From a virus, in the IMG/VR virus record IMGVR_UViG_3300042302_000394, positions 62,001-126,000 of that record: 64,000 nucleotides of DNA; one strand, given 5' to 3'. This document shows, one piece after another, positions 18,365 to 24,456 of the stretch. The notes beneath the pieces were generated by a model. It saw nothing but the letters and a program-made list of their open reading frames with translations. It ran no database searches and was not told the DNA's origin. The translations under genes and the position numbers were made by a program. Position 1 is the stretch's first letter, and the number at the start of each line of letters is the position of its first letter.

Positions 18365-19290
18365 GGGATTCCTTTAAATTTTTTGTTTACTTCTTCAAGT
18401 GAATACGTAAAACTAAGATTGGTTAAGTCTGACATTTGATTTTCCATATAAAAATCTTTAAAAAATTTAGGAAGACTTTCTAAAGGTGTTCCAGTCGGAC
18501 CTTCGTAACCAATTAATTTTGATTTATTTTTTATGTCTGGCCATATCTGTTGATGTAAAGATATTCTACTAGAGAGGGTGCTTTTTTTGCCTACATTTTT
18601 ATCATCTAGCAAATCTTTTATAAGATCATTTTGATGGTAACTCATTGTAATGTAGGGAGTGTATAGGTACCATTCTCCTATAATCTCTCTATTATGATGG
18701 TGTGATGTTAACGACATAAAAAGCTGGCGCTCAGTAAGATACAGAGACCAATTAGATTTTTTTGTATAATCACTGAGCAAGTCTCGTTTCCAATAAGGAG
18801 ATCCTTCACCAAAAACAGGTATGTTATCTAAATAATCTAACCATTTAATTTTTGATAAGGACGGACTATGCGGCACTAACGTTTTTTCAAATATGTCTTT
18901 AGCATCGTGTTCATAAAATTTAGATAAGTTAAAATCAATAATTTTATAAGGTATATTTAATGTTTCACATATCTGTATTGAAGAATTAATATCTCGAATA
19001 TTTAAATTATCTTCGTACCTAAAAATAAATGTATTATGTGTTATACCTAAATCTTTAAAAGTGCGAACTATCACTTCGCTATCTATGCCACCGGATAATA
19101 AAACATCAAACGGCTCTGAAAAAGAATCTCGCATAATACTTGCATTTTGTATCAATGCATCATGATACGACATTGGCATAATGTCGTTAGAGATATTAAA
19201 ATGAATGTCCAGGAAAGATCTTCTAGAAGATTTAGGAGAATTTAAAATTCCGTCAAAAGAATACGTCATCCAATCTCTAAATCTTCTCAT
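18361..19290 (-). CDS. PP-loop ATPase (paralogue of 13821)
   Basis: 309 residues; EPFDVLLSGGIDSEVIVRTF gives SGGxDS. Shares the framing segments WMTYSFDGI, HNTFIFRYEDNLNIRDIN and YKIIDFNLSKFYEHDA with 13821-14741 but lies on the other strand, so an inverted duplication is likely. Overlaps the TctC-like gene by four bases. Confidence 0.65.
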   Translation of the reverse strand: MRRFRDWMTYSFDGILNSPKSSRRSFLDIHFNISNDIMPMSYHDALIQNASIMRDSFSEPFDVLLSGGIDSEVIVRTFKDLGITHNTFIFRYEDNLNIRDINSSIQICETLNIPYKIIDFNLSKFYEHDAKDIFEKTLVPHSPSLSKIKWLDYLDNIPVFGEGSPYWKRDLLSDYTKKSNWSLYLTERQLFMSLTSHHHNREIIGEWYLYTPYITMSYHQNDLIKDLLDDKNVGKKSTLSSRISLHQQIWPDIKNKSKLIGYEGPTGTPLESLPKFFKDFYMENQMSDLTNLSFTYSLEEVNKKFKGIP

Positions 19291-19296
19291 AGAAAA

Positions 19297-19608
19297 TTAA
19301 AGTTCTTCTTTTTCTACCGGGTCAGAATAAATGCCTACAGAAGTGTTATATGCATCGAGAGCGGCAGTTCTTTCAATCGTTACACTACGACTTGCATAGT
19401 CCTCGTAGAGTTCTTTACTTTCCCATATGAATTCTACTTCTAATGTCAGCTCGTCCGGTTCGGATAACGTTCTGATTTTTCTCCCATGAAACTCTCCGAA
19501 CATCATTTCTAACATTCGGGTATTTAAATCTTCATCTAAGTTTAGATTAAAATACCATTCTATCGTTTCATTCGGTCTATGAAATCTGCTTAAAACTCTA
19601 TATGCCAT
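19297..19608 (-). CDS. Hypothetical protein
   Basis: 103 residues from ATG 19608 (MAYRVLSRFHRPNETIEW), chosen because GGAG lies eight bases upstream. TAAATA is a further 20 bases upstream. No recognised domain; the middle is rich in acidic residues. Lies upstream of the 18361-17468 pair on the same strand. Confidence 0.55.
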   Translation of the reverse strand: MAYRVLSRFHRPNETIEWYFNLNLDEDLNTRMLEMMFGEFHGRKIRTLSEPDELTLEVEFIWESKELYEDYASRSVTIERTAALDAYNTSVGIYSDPVEKEEL

Positions 19609-19691
19609 GCTAATTCTCCAGTGATACAATTATTTATTGTTTTAGATAAGAGATCTTATATTTTGATGTGCTAGCAATATACTTTTAGAAT

Positions 19692-20444
19692 TTACCATAT
19701 TATAGCATAGTCTTTAAATTTGGTAGCCGACATAACTATCATATCTCTAGTTCTCTGTCGAACTATAGTTTGATAATTTTTTTTAACTGTTATAAATGCT
19801 GCAATTCTAATACCTGAAACATTTATTGATGGTGCATGTACTGCTCTAAAATTGTTTAGATAATATGCCATGTGCGGATCGGTCATCTTACAATTAAAAA
19901 TTTCTTCTTGCAATCTTCTATCCCCGCCGGTTAACGGTACAGTAATACCTTCCTGTCTGTAGTAGGGCAGTTTTGTTTTTCGTAATAATAATGGATTATC
20001 ATTGTAGTGTTCACACTCGAGGTAGAATCTAAAACCGGTTGGATCAACATCATTGTGCCAAAATGAAACACCTTTGACGGATTTTCTTACTGGCAAGAAT
20101 ATTGCACCACTAAGTTCATGTCGGCGTATTTTAAAAGCTTCATAGCAATATACTGCTAGTTCGGGAAATTCTTTATCAAAATTATTTTGCCAGACGCCGT
20201 CCCAAGCACCCCAAACTAAATCCCAAGGGTATTCTTCTCCAATAATATCTTCAGCATTATCTGATTTAGACTTACAGGATTGCGGGTAGGCACTTTGCGC
20301 CCAAGATAAAAATTTTGTAATGTCTACATCCGGTCTCTTTGGGATGTCTAAGGGAGTATAACAAATATCAATAGGTTCCATACTTATTTTTTTTAATCTT
20401 GTTTGCTTATAACGGATATGCACAATATTTAAAAGAGCATTCAT
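19692..20444 (-). CDS. 2OG-Fe(II) oxygenase-like protein
   Basis: About 250 residues. VSFWHNDVDPTGFRFYLECE has a HxD pair, and NFRAVHAPSINVSGIRIAAF the distal His and Arg of the 2OG-oxygenase fold. I use the ATG at 20444, nine bases after TAAATA, but MEPIDICYTPLD (20381) is a reasonable alternative start. Distinct from the 1.7-6.5 kb paralogues. Confidence 0.5.
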   Translation of the reverse strand: MNALLNIVHIRYKQTRLKKISMEPIDICYTPLDIPKRPDVDITKFLSWAQSAYPQSCKSKSDNAEDIIGEEYPWDLVWGAWDGVWQNNFDKEFPELAVYCYEAFKIRRHELSGAIFLPVRKSVKGVSFWHNDVDPTGFRFYLECEHYNDNPLLLRKTKLPYYRQEGITVPLTGGDRRLQEEIFNCKMTDPHMAYYLNNFRAVHAPSINVSGIRIAAFITVKKNYQTIVRQRTRDMIVMSATKFKDYAIIW

Positions 20445-20510
20445 TGCTAAGTTATTTATTTTTAAAAATAACAATATGTCCGCATTGAATGGCTATACAA
20501 TTAGATTGCC

Positions 20511-20768
20511 CTAAGCAGAGGAGCTCATCCTCAAAAGATACATCGTAACTTCGGCACCCTCAACTTTAACTAGATCGCTAGGATATTTGTTAGAACCAGT
20601 ATACCATCTACTGGCACTCCTTCCTGCTTCCATAACTTTAACCATCTTGGGATTTAGTTTTTTAACAGTTCCTAGATCTAGGCTGTTTTGGCAAGGGTAG
20701 CAAACAGCATCACCTACTGCTAGCACTCGTCCTAGTTTATCTCTATGTTCAGGAATTGCTTTTGCCAT
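20511..20768 (-). CDS. Small hypothetical protein
   Basis: 85 residues. The segment GRVLAVGDAVCYPCQNSLDLG resembles small beta-barrel phage proteins, but no family can be named. Abuts the gene at 20770 on the same strand (one base between), so they form a pair. Confidence 0.55.
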   Translation of the reverse strand: MAKAIPEHRDKLGRVLAVGDAVCYPCQNSLDLGTVKKLNPKMVKVMEAGRSASRWYTGSNKYPSDLVKVEGAEVTMYLLRMSSSA

Positions 20769-20769
20769 G

Positions 20770-21024
20770 TTAGACTCTTTCTCTTTTCATACCGCCAATT
20801 CGACTGGCCTTGTTCCAGTCATAGGCAACACCATCCGGACACATTCCGTCCTTGATGCTATCCACTCCGAAGATACCTACAATTTCAAAATCTGGTCCTG
20901 TGATAGTTACAAACTCATTCATTGACTTGGCAACGTTCATAGCCTCAGCTAGTGTAAGCACCTTGAATATTTCTTCTTTACCTTTTACTTTAAACATACA
21001 TCTATTGTACTTTCTTTTCGACAT
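20770..21024 (-). CDS. Small hypothetical protein
   Basis: 84 residues beginning MSKRKYNRCMFKVKGKEEIF. An internal ATG at 20997 is an alternative start. A TACAAT box with a 17-base spacer and TTGACT sits at 21003-21031, overlapping the first codons, so the promoter and start cannot both be correct as written. Function unknown. Confidence 0.5.
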   Translation of the reverse strand: MSKRKYNRCMFKVKGKEEIFKVLTLAEAMNVAKSMNEFVTITGPDFEIVGIFGVDSIKDGMCPDGVAYDWNKASRIGGMKRERV

Positions 21025-21035
21025 TTAGTCAAGAG

Positions 21036-21062
21036 AACGCCCCACACAAAGTGTGAGGCGTT
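21036..21062. terminator. GC-rich hairpin after the tRNA array
   Basis: An inverted repeat (AACGCC-CACAC with GTGTG-GGCGTT, AAA loop) lies just past the last tRNA of the leftward array. The T-rich tract follows on the plus side, not the minus side, so a processing or stabilising hairpin is as likely as a terminator. Confidence 0.4.
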
Positions 21063-21068
21063 TATTAT

Positions 21069-21143
<75 letters not shown>

Positions 21144-21284
21144 TTATCTTGTGAATTTTCTTACTAGTTTTAGCCAGTAGTATTTAACTCCGCGGAATGA
21201 TGGAGGCCAATCCATTCCGAAACTAGGAGTTATTTCTTTTGGGACATTACCGTATGCTTTGTCAAGCGTTTCTTTTACTTTCAT
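21144..21284 (-). CDS. 46-residue small protein between tRNAs
   Basis: Begins MKVKETLDKAYGNVPKEITP, ends in a basic tail, and its stop codon touches the 5' end of tRNA-Gly. AAGGAG lies seven bases upstream of the ATG. Tryptophan- and tyrosine-containing, no signal peptide. It is not an ssrA-like tag. Function unknown. Confidence 0.6.
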   Translation of the reverse strand: MKVKETLDKAYGNVPKEITPSFGMDWPPSFRGVKYYWLKLVRKFTR

Positions 21285-21303
21285 GTCTACTCCTTTAGTT
21301 AAC

Positions 21304-21419
21304 AGGTTCTCATTTTATGTGCTACCACTACACCAACACCGCTGACCAAGCAGTGCCCAGGATTCGAACCTGGCCCGTCTTTTTTACAGAAAGTTTAATA
21401 AGATTGCTGAAAAGAACCT
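21304..21419 (-). ncRNA. AGG-N7-CAGCAA RNA, element 1 (tRNA-mimic with Tyr-type anticodon arm)
   Basis: The outer stem AGGTTCT/AGAACCT encloses CAGCAA and then, in this order, an anticodon-like arm with loop CTGTAAA (anticodon GUA), a T-arm CCAGG-TTCGAAT-CCTGG, a 7-bp acceptor GCACTGC/GCGGTGT closed by the 7-base linker TTGGTCA, and a D-arm GTGT-AGTGGTA-GCAC. This is a circularly permuted tRNA without an encoded CCA, as in bacterial YrlA Y RNAs. The loop equals that of the phage tRNA-Tyr at 27959. Whether it is processed to a tRNA or acts as a Y RNA is open. Confidence 0.7.
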
Positions 21420-21434
21420 AAATGGTCAAACCAT

Positions 21435-21548
21435 TTGTTATATTGTAGATTTTATCAGTTTATTGTTCTACAACCTCACGACGCCATGGCAGCTATACTG
21501 CCGCACTGCTCGATACCACCTCCCCTTTCAGGGCGTCCGGAATAACAA
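21435..21548 (-). ncRNA. Hairpin-bounded structured RNA
   Basis: The outer stem TTGTTAT/ATAACAA encloses a stem GACGCC/GGCGTC with two internal hairpins (CCCTGAAAGGG and GGCAGTATAGCTGCC) and a side hairpin TTGTAGA/TCTACAA. Contains GAGGTGGTATCGAGC, nearly identical to a segment of the element at 28316. No tRNA T-arm. Function unknown. Confidence 0.45.
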
Positions 21549-21556
21549 AATAAAAC

Positions 21557-21671
21557 AGGATACCTTTTTCGATGGCTTGGAAGCCATTGCTCTACCATTG
21601 AGCGATCTACGCAAAAGCGTGGAGTTGGAATCGAACCAACATGTCATTTAAGACGTTGCTGCATGTATCCT
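21557..21671 (-). ncRNA. AGG-N7-CAGCAA RNA, element 2 (permuted tRNA mimic)
   Basis: The outer stem AGGATAC/GTATCCT and CAGCAA enclose a T-arm GTTGG-TTCGATT-CCAAC, an acceptor TCCACGC/GCGTAGA (6 of 7 pairs) closed by TTTT, a D-arm GCTC-AATGGTA-GAGC, and a hairpin containing CTTCCAAG, the tRNA-Gly(UCC) loop sequence. No CCA. The order T-arm, closed acceptor, D-arm matches YrlA-type Y RNA tRNA mimicry. GTTTTA follows the stem, as in other members. Confidence 0.7.
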
Positions 21672-21676
21672 AAAAT

Positions 21677-21750
21677 TGGATGCGGGCCCAGGATTTGAAC
21701 CTGGGATGCTCCGAGCTTATGAGACTGGAGTGGTGGCCGCCCTGCCCGCT
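21677..21750 (-). tRNA. tRNA-Met(CAT), initiator-like
   Basis: Anticodon loop CTCATAA gives CAU. The T-loop TTCAAAT and a mispaired 1-72 position (A:A) resemble initiator tRNA. CCA is encoded. The D-arm is poor and lacks the usual GG, so folding is less certain. Confidence 0.65.
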
Positions 21751-21817
21751 ATATTCTTTGCCACACTACTTATCCTATTATACACCGTGTGCCATGGTGA
21801 ATTCTTTCTTGTATTTA

Positions 21818-21896
21818 TGGTCGGAATAGTAGGATTCGAACCTACGACCCTCGCGTCCCAAACGCGATGCGCTAACCAGACTGCGCTACATTCCGA
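21818..21896 (-). tRNA. tRNA-Pro(TGG)
   Basis: Acceptor TCGGAAT/ATTCCGA, anticodon stem TCGCG/CGCGA with loop TTTGGGA (UGG), T-loop TTCGAAT, CCA encoded. Confidence 0.95.
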
Positions 21897-21902
21897 TTTA
21901 AA

Positions 21903-21978
21903 TGGTACCTGGTGTCAGACTCGAACTGACATCGTTCTCCGTGTAAAGGAGATGCATAACCTCTCTGCGCAACCAGGC
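21903..21978 (-). tRNA. tRNA-Val(TAC)
   Basis: Anticodon stem TCTCC/GGAGA with loop TTTACAC (UAC), T-arm GTCAG/CTGAC, A73 and CCA encoded. Confidence 0.95.
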
Positions 21979-21985
21979 AAAAATA

Positions 21986-22059
21986 TGGAGCGGGGTAAGA
22001 GAATCGAACTCTCAGCATGAGCTTGGAAGGCTCAGGTATTACCACTATACGAACCCCGC
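21986..22059 (-). tRNA. tRNA-Gly(TCC)
   Basis: Acceptor GCGGGGT/ACCCCGC, U73, anticodon loop CTTCCAA (UCC), CCA encoded. A second, less regular Gly(UCC) gene is at 28628. Confidence 0.95.
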
Positions 22060-22062
22060 ATA

Positions 22063-22183
22063 CTTTATTAAAACATACTCCCAACAAGTGTCTTATGCTT
22101 GTTGTACCGTGTGCTAGGCACATTTCCTTTGCAAGGCTCCCCCGGGTTTGGGCTACGTAGACAAAGAATATATTTTAATAAAG
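22063..22183 (-). ncRNA. Hairpin-bounded element, TTTATTAAAA family
   Basis: A 14-bp outer stem (CTTTATTAAAATATA with TATGTTTTAATAAAG, one mismatch) encloses about 90 bases with internal hairpins, including GTGC-CTA-GCAC and AACAAG/CTTGTT. The outer stem resembles those at 22189, 23532, 26707 and 30541. No protein or tRNA recognised. Confidence 0.45.
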
Positions 22184-22188
22184 TTACC

Positions 22189-22291
22189 TTATTGAAACAC
22201 ACTGTTGCGGCCGCAGGATACCGAGTGATGTAGTGAGTCGGAATCAAACCTTCCCAATCTACACAGTGCTCTCCACAATGCGTTTCAATAA
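22189..22291 (-). ncRNA. Hairpin-bounded element, TTATTGAAAC form
   Basis: Outer stem TTATTGAAAC/GTTTCAATAA is a covarying version of the TTATTAAAAC/GTTTTAATAA stems elsewhere in the array. Inside, CACTGT/ACAGTG and a palindromic TGCGGCCGCA hairpin are visible. Function unknown. Confidence 0.45.
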
Positions 22292-22315
22292 AGTGTCTAG
22301 CTACTCACACCACAT

Positions 22316-22500
22316 GAGCCCTAAACTGGTCTGTTGCTACGTCCATAACATTTTCTTCTTCTGGAAAGGCTGTTAATCCTCACCCTAGGCAGTTTCCAGT
22401 ATCCCTTAAATAGGGACTGTGAGGTCAGGTCCTAGTGTACCCTCTGGTCTATCGTTACAGAGACGCTATTTCGTTACGTAGAAATAGTAAGACGGGTTTT
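22316..22500 (-). other. Gene-free stretch with three hairpins
   Basis: No reading frame or tRNA. Visible inverted repeats are CTGGAAA/TTTCCAG around 22360-22401, TCCCT-TAAAT-AGGGA near 22405, and CTATTTC/GAAATAG near 22467-22488. They continue the pattern of structured spacers in the array. Confidence 0.4.
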
Positions 22501-22504
22501 CAAC

Positions 22505-22564
22505 AGGTTAATACTAGTTTAATGACCTAGCAGTCGCCATATTTTTGATAGCTGTAATTAACCT
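22505..22564 (-). ncRNA. AGG-N7-CAGCWA RNA, element 3
   Basis: The outer stem AGGTTAAT/ATTAACCT, CAGCTA at the conserved 7-base distance from AGG, and GTT after CCT. The interior contains CGAC-TGCTAG-GTCAT, a small hairpin that includes a Ser(GCU)-type loop. No T-arm, so a minimal form of the family. Confidence 0.6.
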
Positions 22565-22571
22565 AAAAACT

Positions 22572-22646
22572 TGGTGCCCCGTGTCTGAATCGAACAGACG
22601 ATCTCCGCTTTACAAGAGCGGCGCATTGCCACTGTGCTAACAGGGC
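22572..22646 (-). tRNA. tRNA-Thr(TGT)
   Basis: Acceptor GCCCTGT/ACGGGGC, anticodon stem CCGCT/AGCGG with loop CTTGTAA (UGU), CCA encoded. A second Thr(UGU) is at 28875. Confidence 0.95.
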
Positions 22647-22655
22647 GCAATATAT

Positions 22656-22922
22656 TTAACCGCCCTGAGTGGAATCACTTACATTCTTTGACTGTTCATC
22701 TGCTAGATATGATGCTAGCTTTGATTGAAAGTCAGCTTCTGTTAGACCATGCCAACCGACACACTTACCAGTCGGACTACGACCACAACCGCATTTTCCA
22801 ATCTCATCTGCATTTTCTTGTACTCTTACTTGCATATCTTTCTTTCCAAAAATAGCGTCATAGTTGTTAGCAAATGTATTCTGGCTAACGCTAAACGGAC
22901 GAGCTCTTGAACCTTTTGACAT
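22656..22922 (-). CDS. CDGSH-like iron-sulfur small protein (tentative)
   Basis: 88 residues. GKCGCGRSPTGKCVGWHGL has the CxCx2S...CxGxH spacing of CDGSH domains, which bind [2Fe-2S] with three Cys and one His, though the D of CDGSH is Val here. The rest is polar. It overlaps the omega gene by one base, forming a two-gene operon inside the tRNA array. Redox or electron-transfer role by family; uncertain. Confidence 0.5.
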   Translation of the reverse strand: MSKGSRARPFSVSQNTFANNYDAIFGKKDMQVRVQENADEIGKCGCGRSPTGKCVGWHGLTEADFQSKLASYLADEQSKNVSDSTQGG

Positions 22923-23152
22923 TACCGAACCTTTTTAAGATACTCTCTACCAATTTTACCTGCTTCAATTTCTTGCAAGGCAGTAATAGTGGCACTGTTG
23001 GTTCCGCTAACTTGTTTAGCATGTCCACGTCGCAGTTCGCGAACTCGAGCACTGGCAATCAGAACTAGATCAAATCTATTGCCCACGGCTTCGACACATT
23101 TGTCTGTGTCGATGTTCTGTGGAGAAAAGGGAACTTTAATAACTTTAATCAT
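22922..23152 (-). CDS. rpoZ: RNA polymerase omega subunit homologue
   Basis: 76 residues. VGNRFDLVLIASARVRELRR followed by NSATITALQEIEAGKIGREYL matches the omega (RpoZ/Rpb6) core: GNRFDLV...AR.R and the T..AL.EIE.G.I helix. Cellular omega stabilises beta-prime and affects promoter choice, so a phage copy could exchange for the host subunit or remodel host polymerase. Located between tRNA-Thr and tRNA-Asn and co-transcribed with them. Confidence 0.8.
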   Translation of the reverse strand: MIKVIKVPFSPQNIDTDKCVEAVGNRFDLVLIASARVRELRRGHAKQVSGTNSATITALQEIEAGKIGREYLKKVR

Positions 23153-23179
23153 CTATTACTTTCGTTGGTTTAAAAAATT

Positions 23180-23255
23180 TGGCTCCCCGGGCAAGGATCG
23201 AACTTGCGACCAACAGATTAACAGTCTGCTGCTACTACCGCTGAGCTACCAGGGA
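23180..23255 (-). tRNA. tRNA-Asn(GTT)
   Basis: Acceptor TCCCTGG/CCGGGGA, G73, anticodon loop CTGTTAA (GUU), CCA encoded. The same loop occurs in the RNA element at 27500 and in a second Asn gene at 27790. Confidence 0.95.
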
Positions 23256-23262
23256 ATATACT

Positions 23263-23436
23263 TTACTTTGCGTCTCGCTCTTTAGAGGATCGCGGAACAA
23301 TGTTCGCAGCCACTTGAGCATCTATCATTGCATTTTTGAATCCATGACGGTCTTGATCGTTCTTAAAACTCATCAATGCTATCATAGTCTTTGCTCTTTT
23401 ACTCAACCTAAAAGTTGAACCTGTTCTTGCTCTCAT
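23263..23436 (-). CDS. 57-residue basic small protein
   Basis: Starts MRARTGSTFRLSKRAKTMIA with AAGGAA upstream and ends before tRNA-Asn. Arg/Lys rich at the N-terminus, acidic/basic helix later, no signal peptide. Nucleic-acid binding is possible on composition only. Confidence 0.55.
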   Translation of the reverse strand: MRARTGSTFRLSKRAKTMIALMSFKNDQDRHGFKNAMIDAQVAANIVPRSSKERDAK

Positions 23437-23457
23437 TTTATTCCTTAAAAAATTTTA

Positions 23458-23532
23458 TGGTGGACCGAGGGAGGATCGAACTCCCACCCGAGGCTTGCAA
23501 AGCCACTGTGCTCCCATTATCACTATCAGCCC
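23458..23532 (-). tRNA. tRNA-Ala(TGC)
   Basis: Anticodon loop TTTGCAA (UGC) on stem GTGGC/GCCTC, T-arm GGGAG/CTCCC, A73, CCA encoded. Another Ala(UGC) is at 27706. Confidence 0.9.
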
Positions 23533-23615
23533 ATATTAAAACACATTTAAACAGTCCTTCAACGCTAGTCGCTATCTCCCCTACTAGAGGGCGGATCTGT
23601 ATGTGTTTTAATATG
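23532..23615 (-). ncRNA. Hairpin-bounded element with 15-bp perfect stem
   Basis: CATATTAAAACACAT pairs perfectly with ATGTGTTTTAATATG. About 54 bases inside fold as CCCT-CTAGT-AGGG plus smaller stems. It exactly fills the space between tRNA-Ala and tRNA-Leu, touching both mature ends, so it may direct processing. Same family as 22063, 22189, 26707 and 30541. Confidence 0.5.
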
Positions 23616-23697
23616 GTGCCCCAGGTCGGACTCGAACCGACACGCCTCTCGGCACTGGCTTCTAAGACCAGCGTGGCTACCATTACACCACCGGGGC
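23614..23697 (-). tRNA. tRNA-Leu(TAG)
   Basis: Class II tRNA with long variable arm (TGCCGAGAGGCGT), acceptor GCCCCGG, anticodon loop CTTAGAA (UAG), A73, CCA encoded. Confidence 0.95.
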
Positions 23698-23705
23698 AAA
23701 TTTTT

Positions 23706-23734
23706 ATTATACAGGATATTTATAATCCTGTCAA
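23706..23734 (-). promoter_or_regulatory. Sigma70-type promoter in the tRNA array
   Basis: TTGACA (23734-23729), 17 bases, TATAAT (23711-23706), exact consensus, reading leftward into tRNA-Leu. The spacer contains an inverted repeat ACAGGAT/ATCCTGT. Confidence 0.8.
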
Positions 23735-23751
23735 CCTCTATTTTAATAACT

Positions 23752-23828
23752 TGGTGCGCCCACTAGGACTTGAACCTAGGACCAAAGGATTATGAGTCCT
23801 CTGCTCTGACCAACTGAGCTATAGGCGC
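23752..23828 (-). tRNA. tRNA-Met(CAT), elongator-like
   Basis: Acceptor GCGCCTA/TGGGCGC, anticodon stem GAGGA/TCCTT with loop CTCATAA (CAU), D-arm GCTCAGTTGGTCAGAGC, CCA encoded. Could be Ile2 if modified by TilS; sequence cannot decide. Confidence 0.9.
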
Positions 23829-23837
23829 ATCAATCAT

Positions 23838-23929
23838 TGGTACCAGCGGAGGGGATCGAACCCTCTCAAGAACGCTAATCTGGCGCTAAAAGGTCTATAA
23901 GGCCTCTCTGACTACCAAGTCTCGCTGGC
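23838..23929 (-). tRNA. Class II tRNA, anticodon reads TAT (odd)
   Basis: Acceptor GCCAGCG/CGCTGGT, A73, encoded CCA, D-arm and T-arm are sound, and a long variable arm AGCGC-CAGATTA-GCGTT is present. The only workable anticodon loop is CTTATAG (UAU), with a C:A mismatch closing the stem. UAU is an Ile anticodon, but Ile tRNAs lack a long variable arm, so this is an unusual Leu/Ser-type body. Confidence 0.6.
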
Positions 23930-23938
23930 ATGTATGTT

Positions 23939-24028
23939 TGGCGGTGCGACTGAGACTCGAACTCAGAACCCGGATTACGCCGAGCGACGGATTAGCAATC
24001 CGCTCTAATACCATTATAGGACCGCACC
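23939..24028 (-). tRNA. tRNA-Ser(GCT)
   Basis: Class II body with G73; anticodon stem GCGGA/TCCGT and loop TTGCTAA (GCU), acceptor GGTGCGG/TCGCACC, CCA encoded. Confidence 0.95.
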
Positions 24029-24034
24029 AAATTT

Positions 24035-24159
24035 CCATTAGTTGAATCCTCTACACTATATGCCTATCCTCAACACGCTTTACTCGAGTTGACGGTTTAT
24101 TGAATAGGTTACATAACGTATGATCAAACCTCTGTGCTTGCAAAGGATTCAATTAATGG
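24035..24159 (-). ncRNA. Hairpin-bounded element with 16-bp stem
   Basis: CCATTAATTGAATCCT pairs with AGGATTCAACTAATGG (one G:U). Interior about 90 bases with CCTAT/ATAGG and TCAAC/GTTGA stems. The 5' strand runs directly from the CCA end of tRNA-Leu(UAA). Confidence 0.45.
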
Positions 24160-24240
24160 TGCGAGAGACGGGACTCGAACCCGTATGCCTTTCGGCGGCA
24201 GATTTTAAGTCTGCTGAGTATACCATTTCTCCACTCTCGC
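24157..24240 (-). tRNA. tRNA-Leu(TAA)
   Basis: Class II body, acceptor GCGAGAG, anticodon stem GCAGA/TCTGC with loop CTTAAAA (UAA), variable arm CGCCGAAAGGCAT, CCA encoded. Confidence 0.95.
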
Positions 24241-24297
24241 AAAATACTAACTTTACATTTTTAAAGAACAGTGCTGTTATTAGCAGCGTATGTATAA

Positions 24298-24326
24298 ATT
24301 ATACTGTCTTTCTCAGTGTGTGTCAA
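24298..24326 (-). promoter_or_regulatory. Sigma70-type promoter upstream of tRNA-Leu(TAA)
   Basis: Exact TTGACA (24326-24321), 17-base spacer, TATAAT (24303-24298), reading leftward. Confidence 0.85.
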
Positions 24327-24346
24327 CAGGTATTTAAAAATATTTT

Positions 24347-24420
24347 TGGTGCTCAAGCAAAGAATCGAACTTTGATTGCTGTCGTACCAAGACAGTGTAC
24401 TACCATTGTACTACAAGAGC
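24347..24420 (-). tRNA. tRNA-Thr(GGT)
   Basis: Anticodon stem CTGTC/GACAG with loop TTGGTAC (GGU), T-loop TTCGATT, CCA encoded. Two acceptor mismatches (T:T) are present. Confidence 0.85.
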
Positions 24421-24456
24421 ATTTTTGTGTTATCACTAGGAATCAAATCTAAATGT

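Noticed and set aside
21144-21419. A two-piece (permuted) tmRNA at 21.1-21.4 kb
   Set aside because: The permuted acceptor and T-arm suggested it, but the D-arm is a full tRNA D-arm, the acceptor has no Ala-type identity pair, and the nearby 46-residue frame is not a proteolysis tag.
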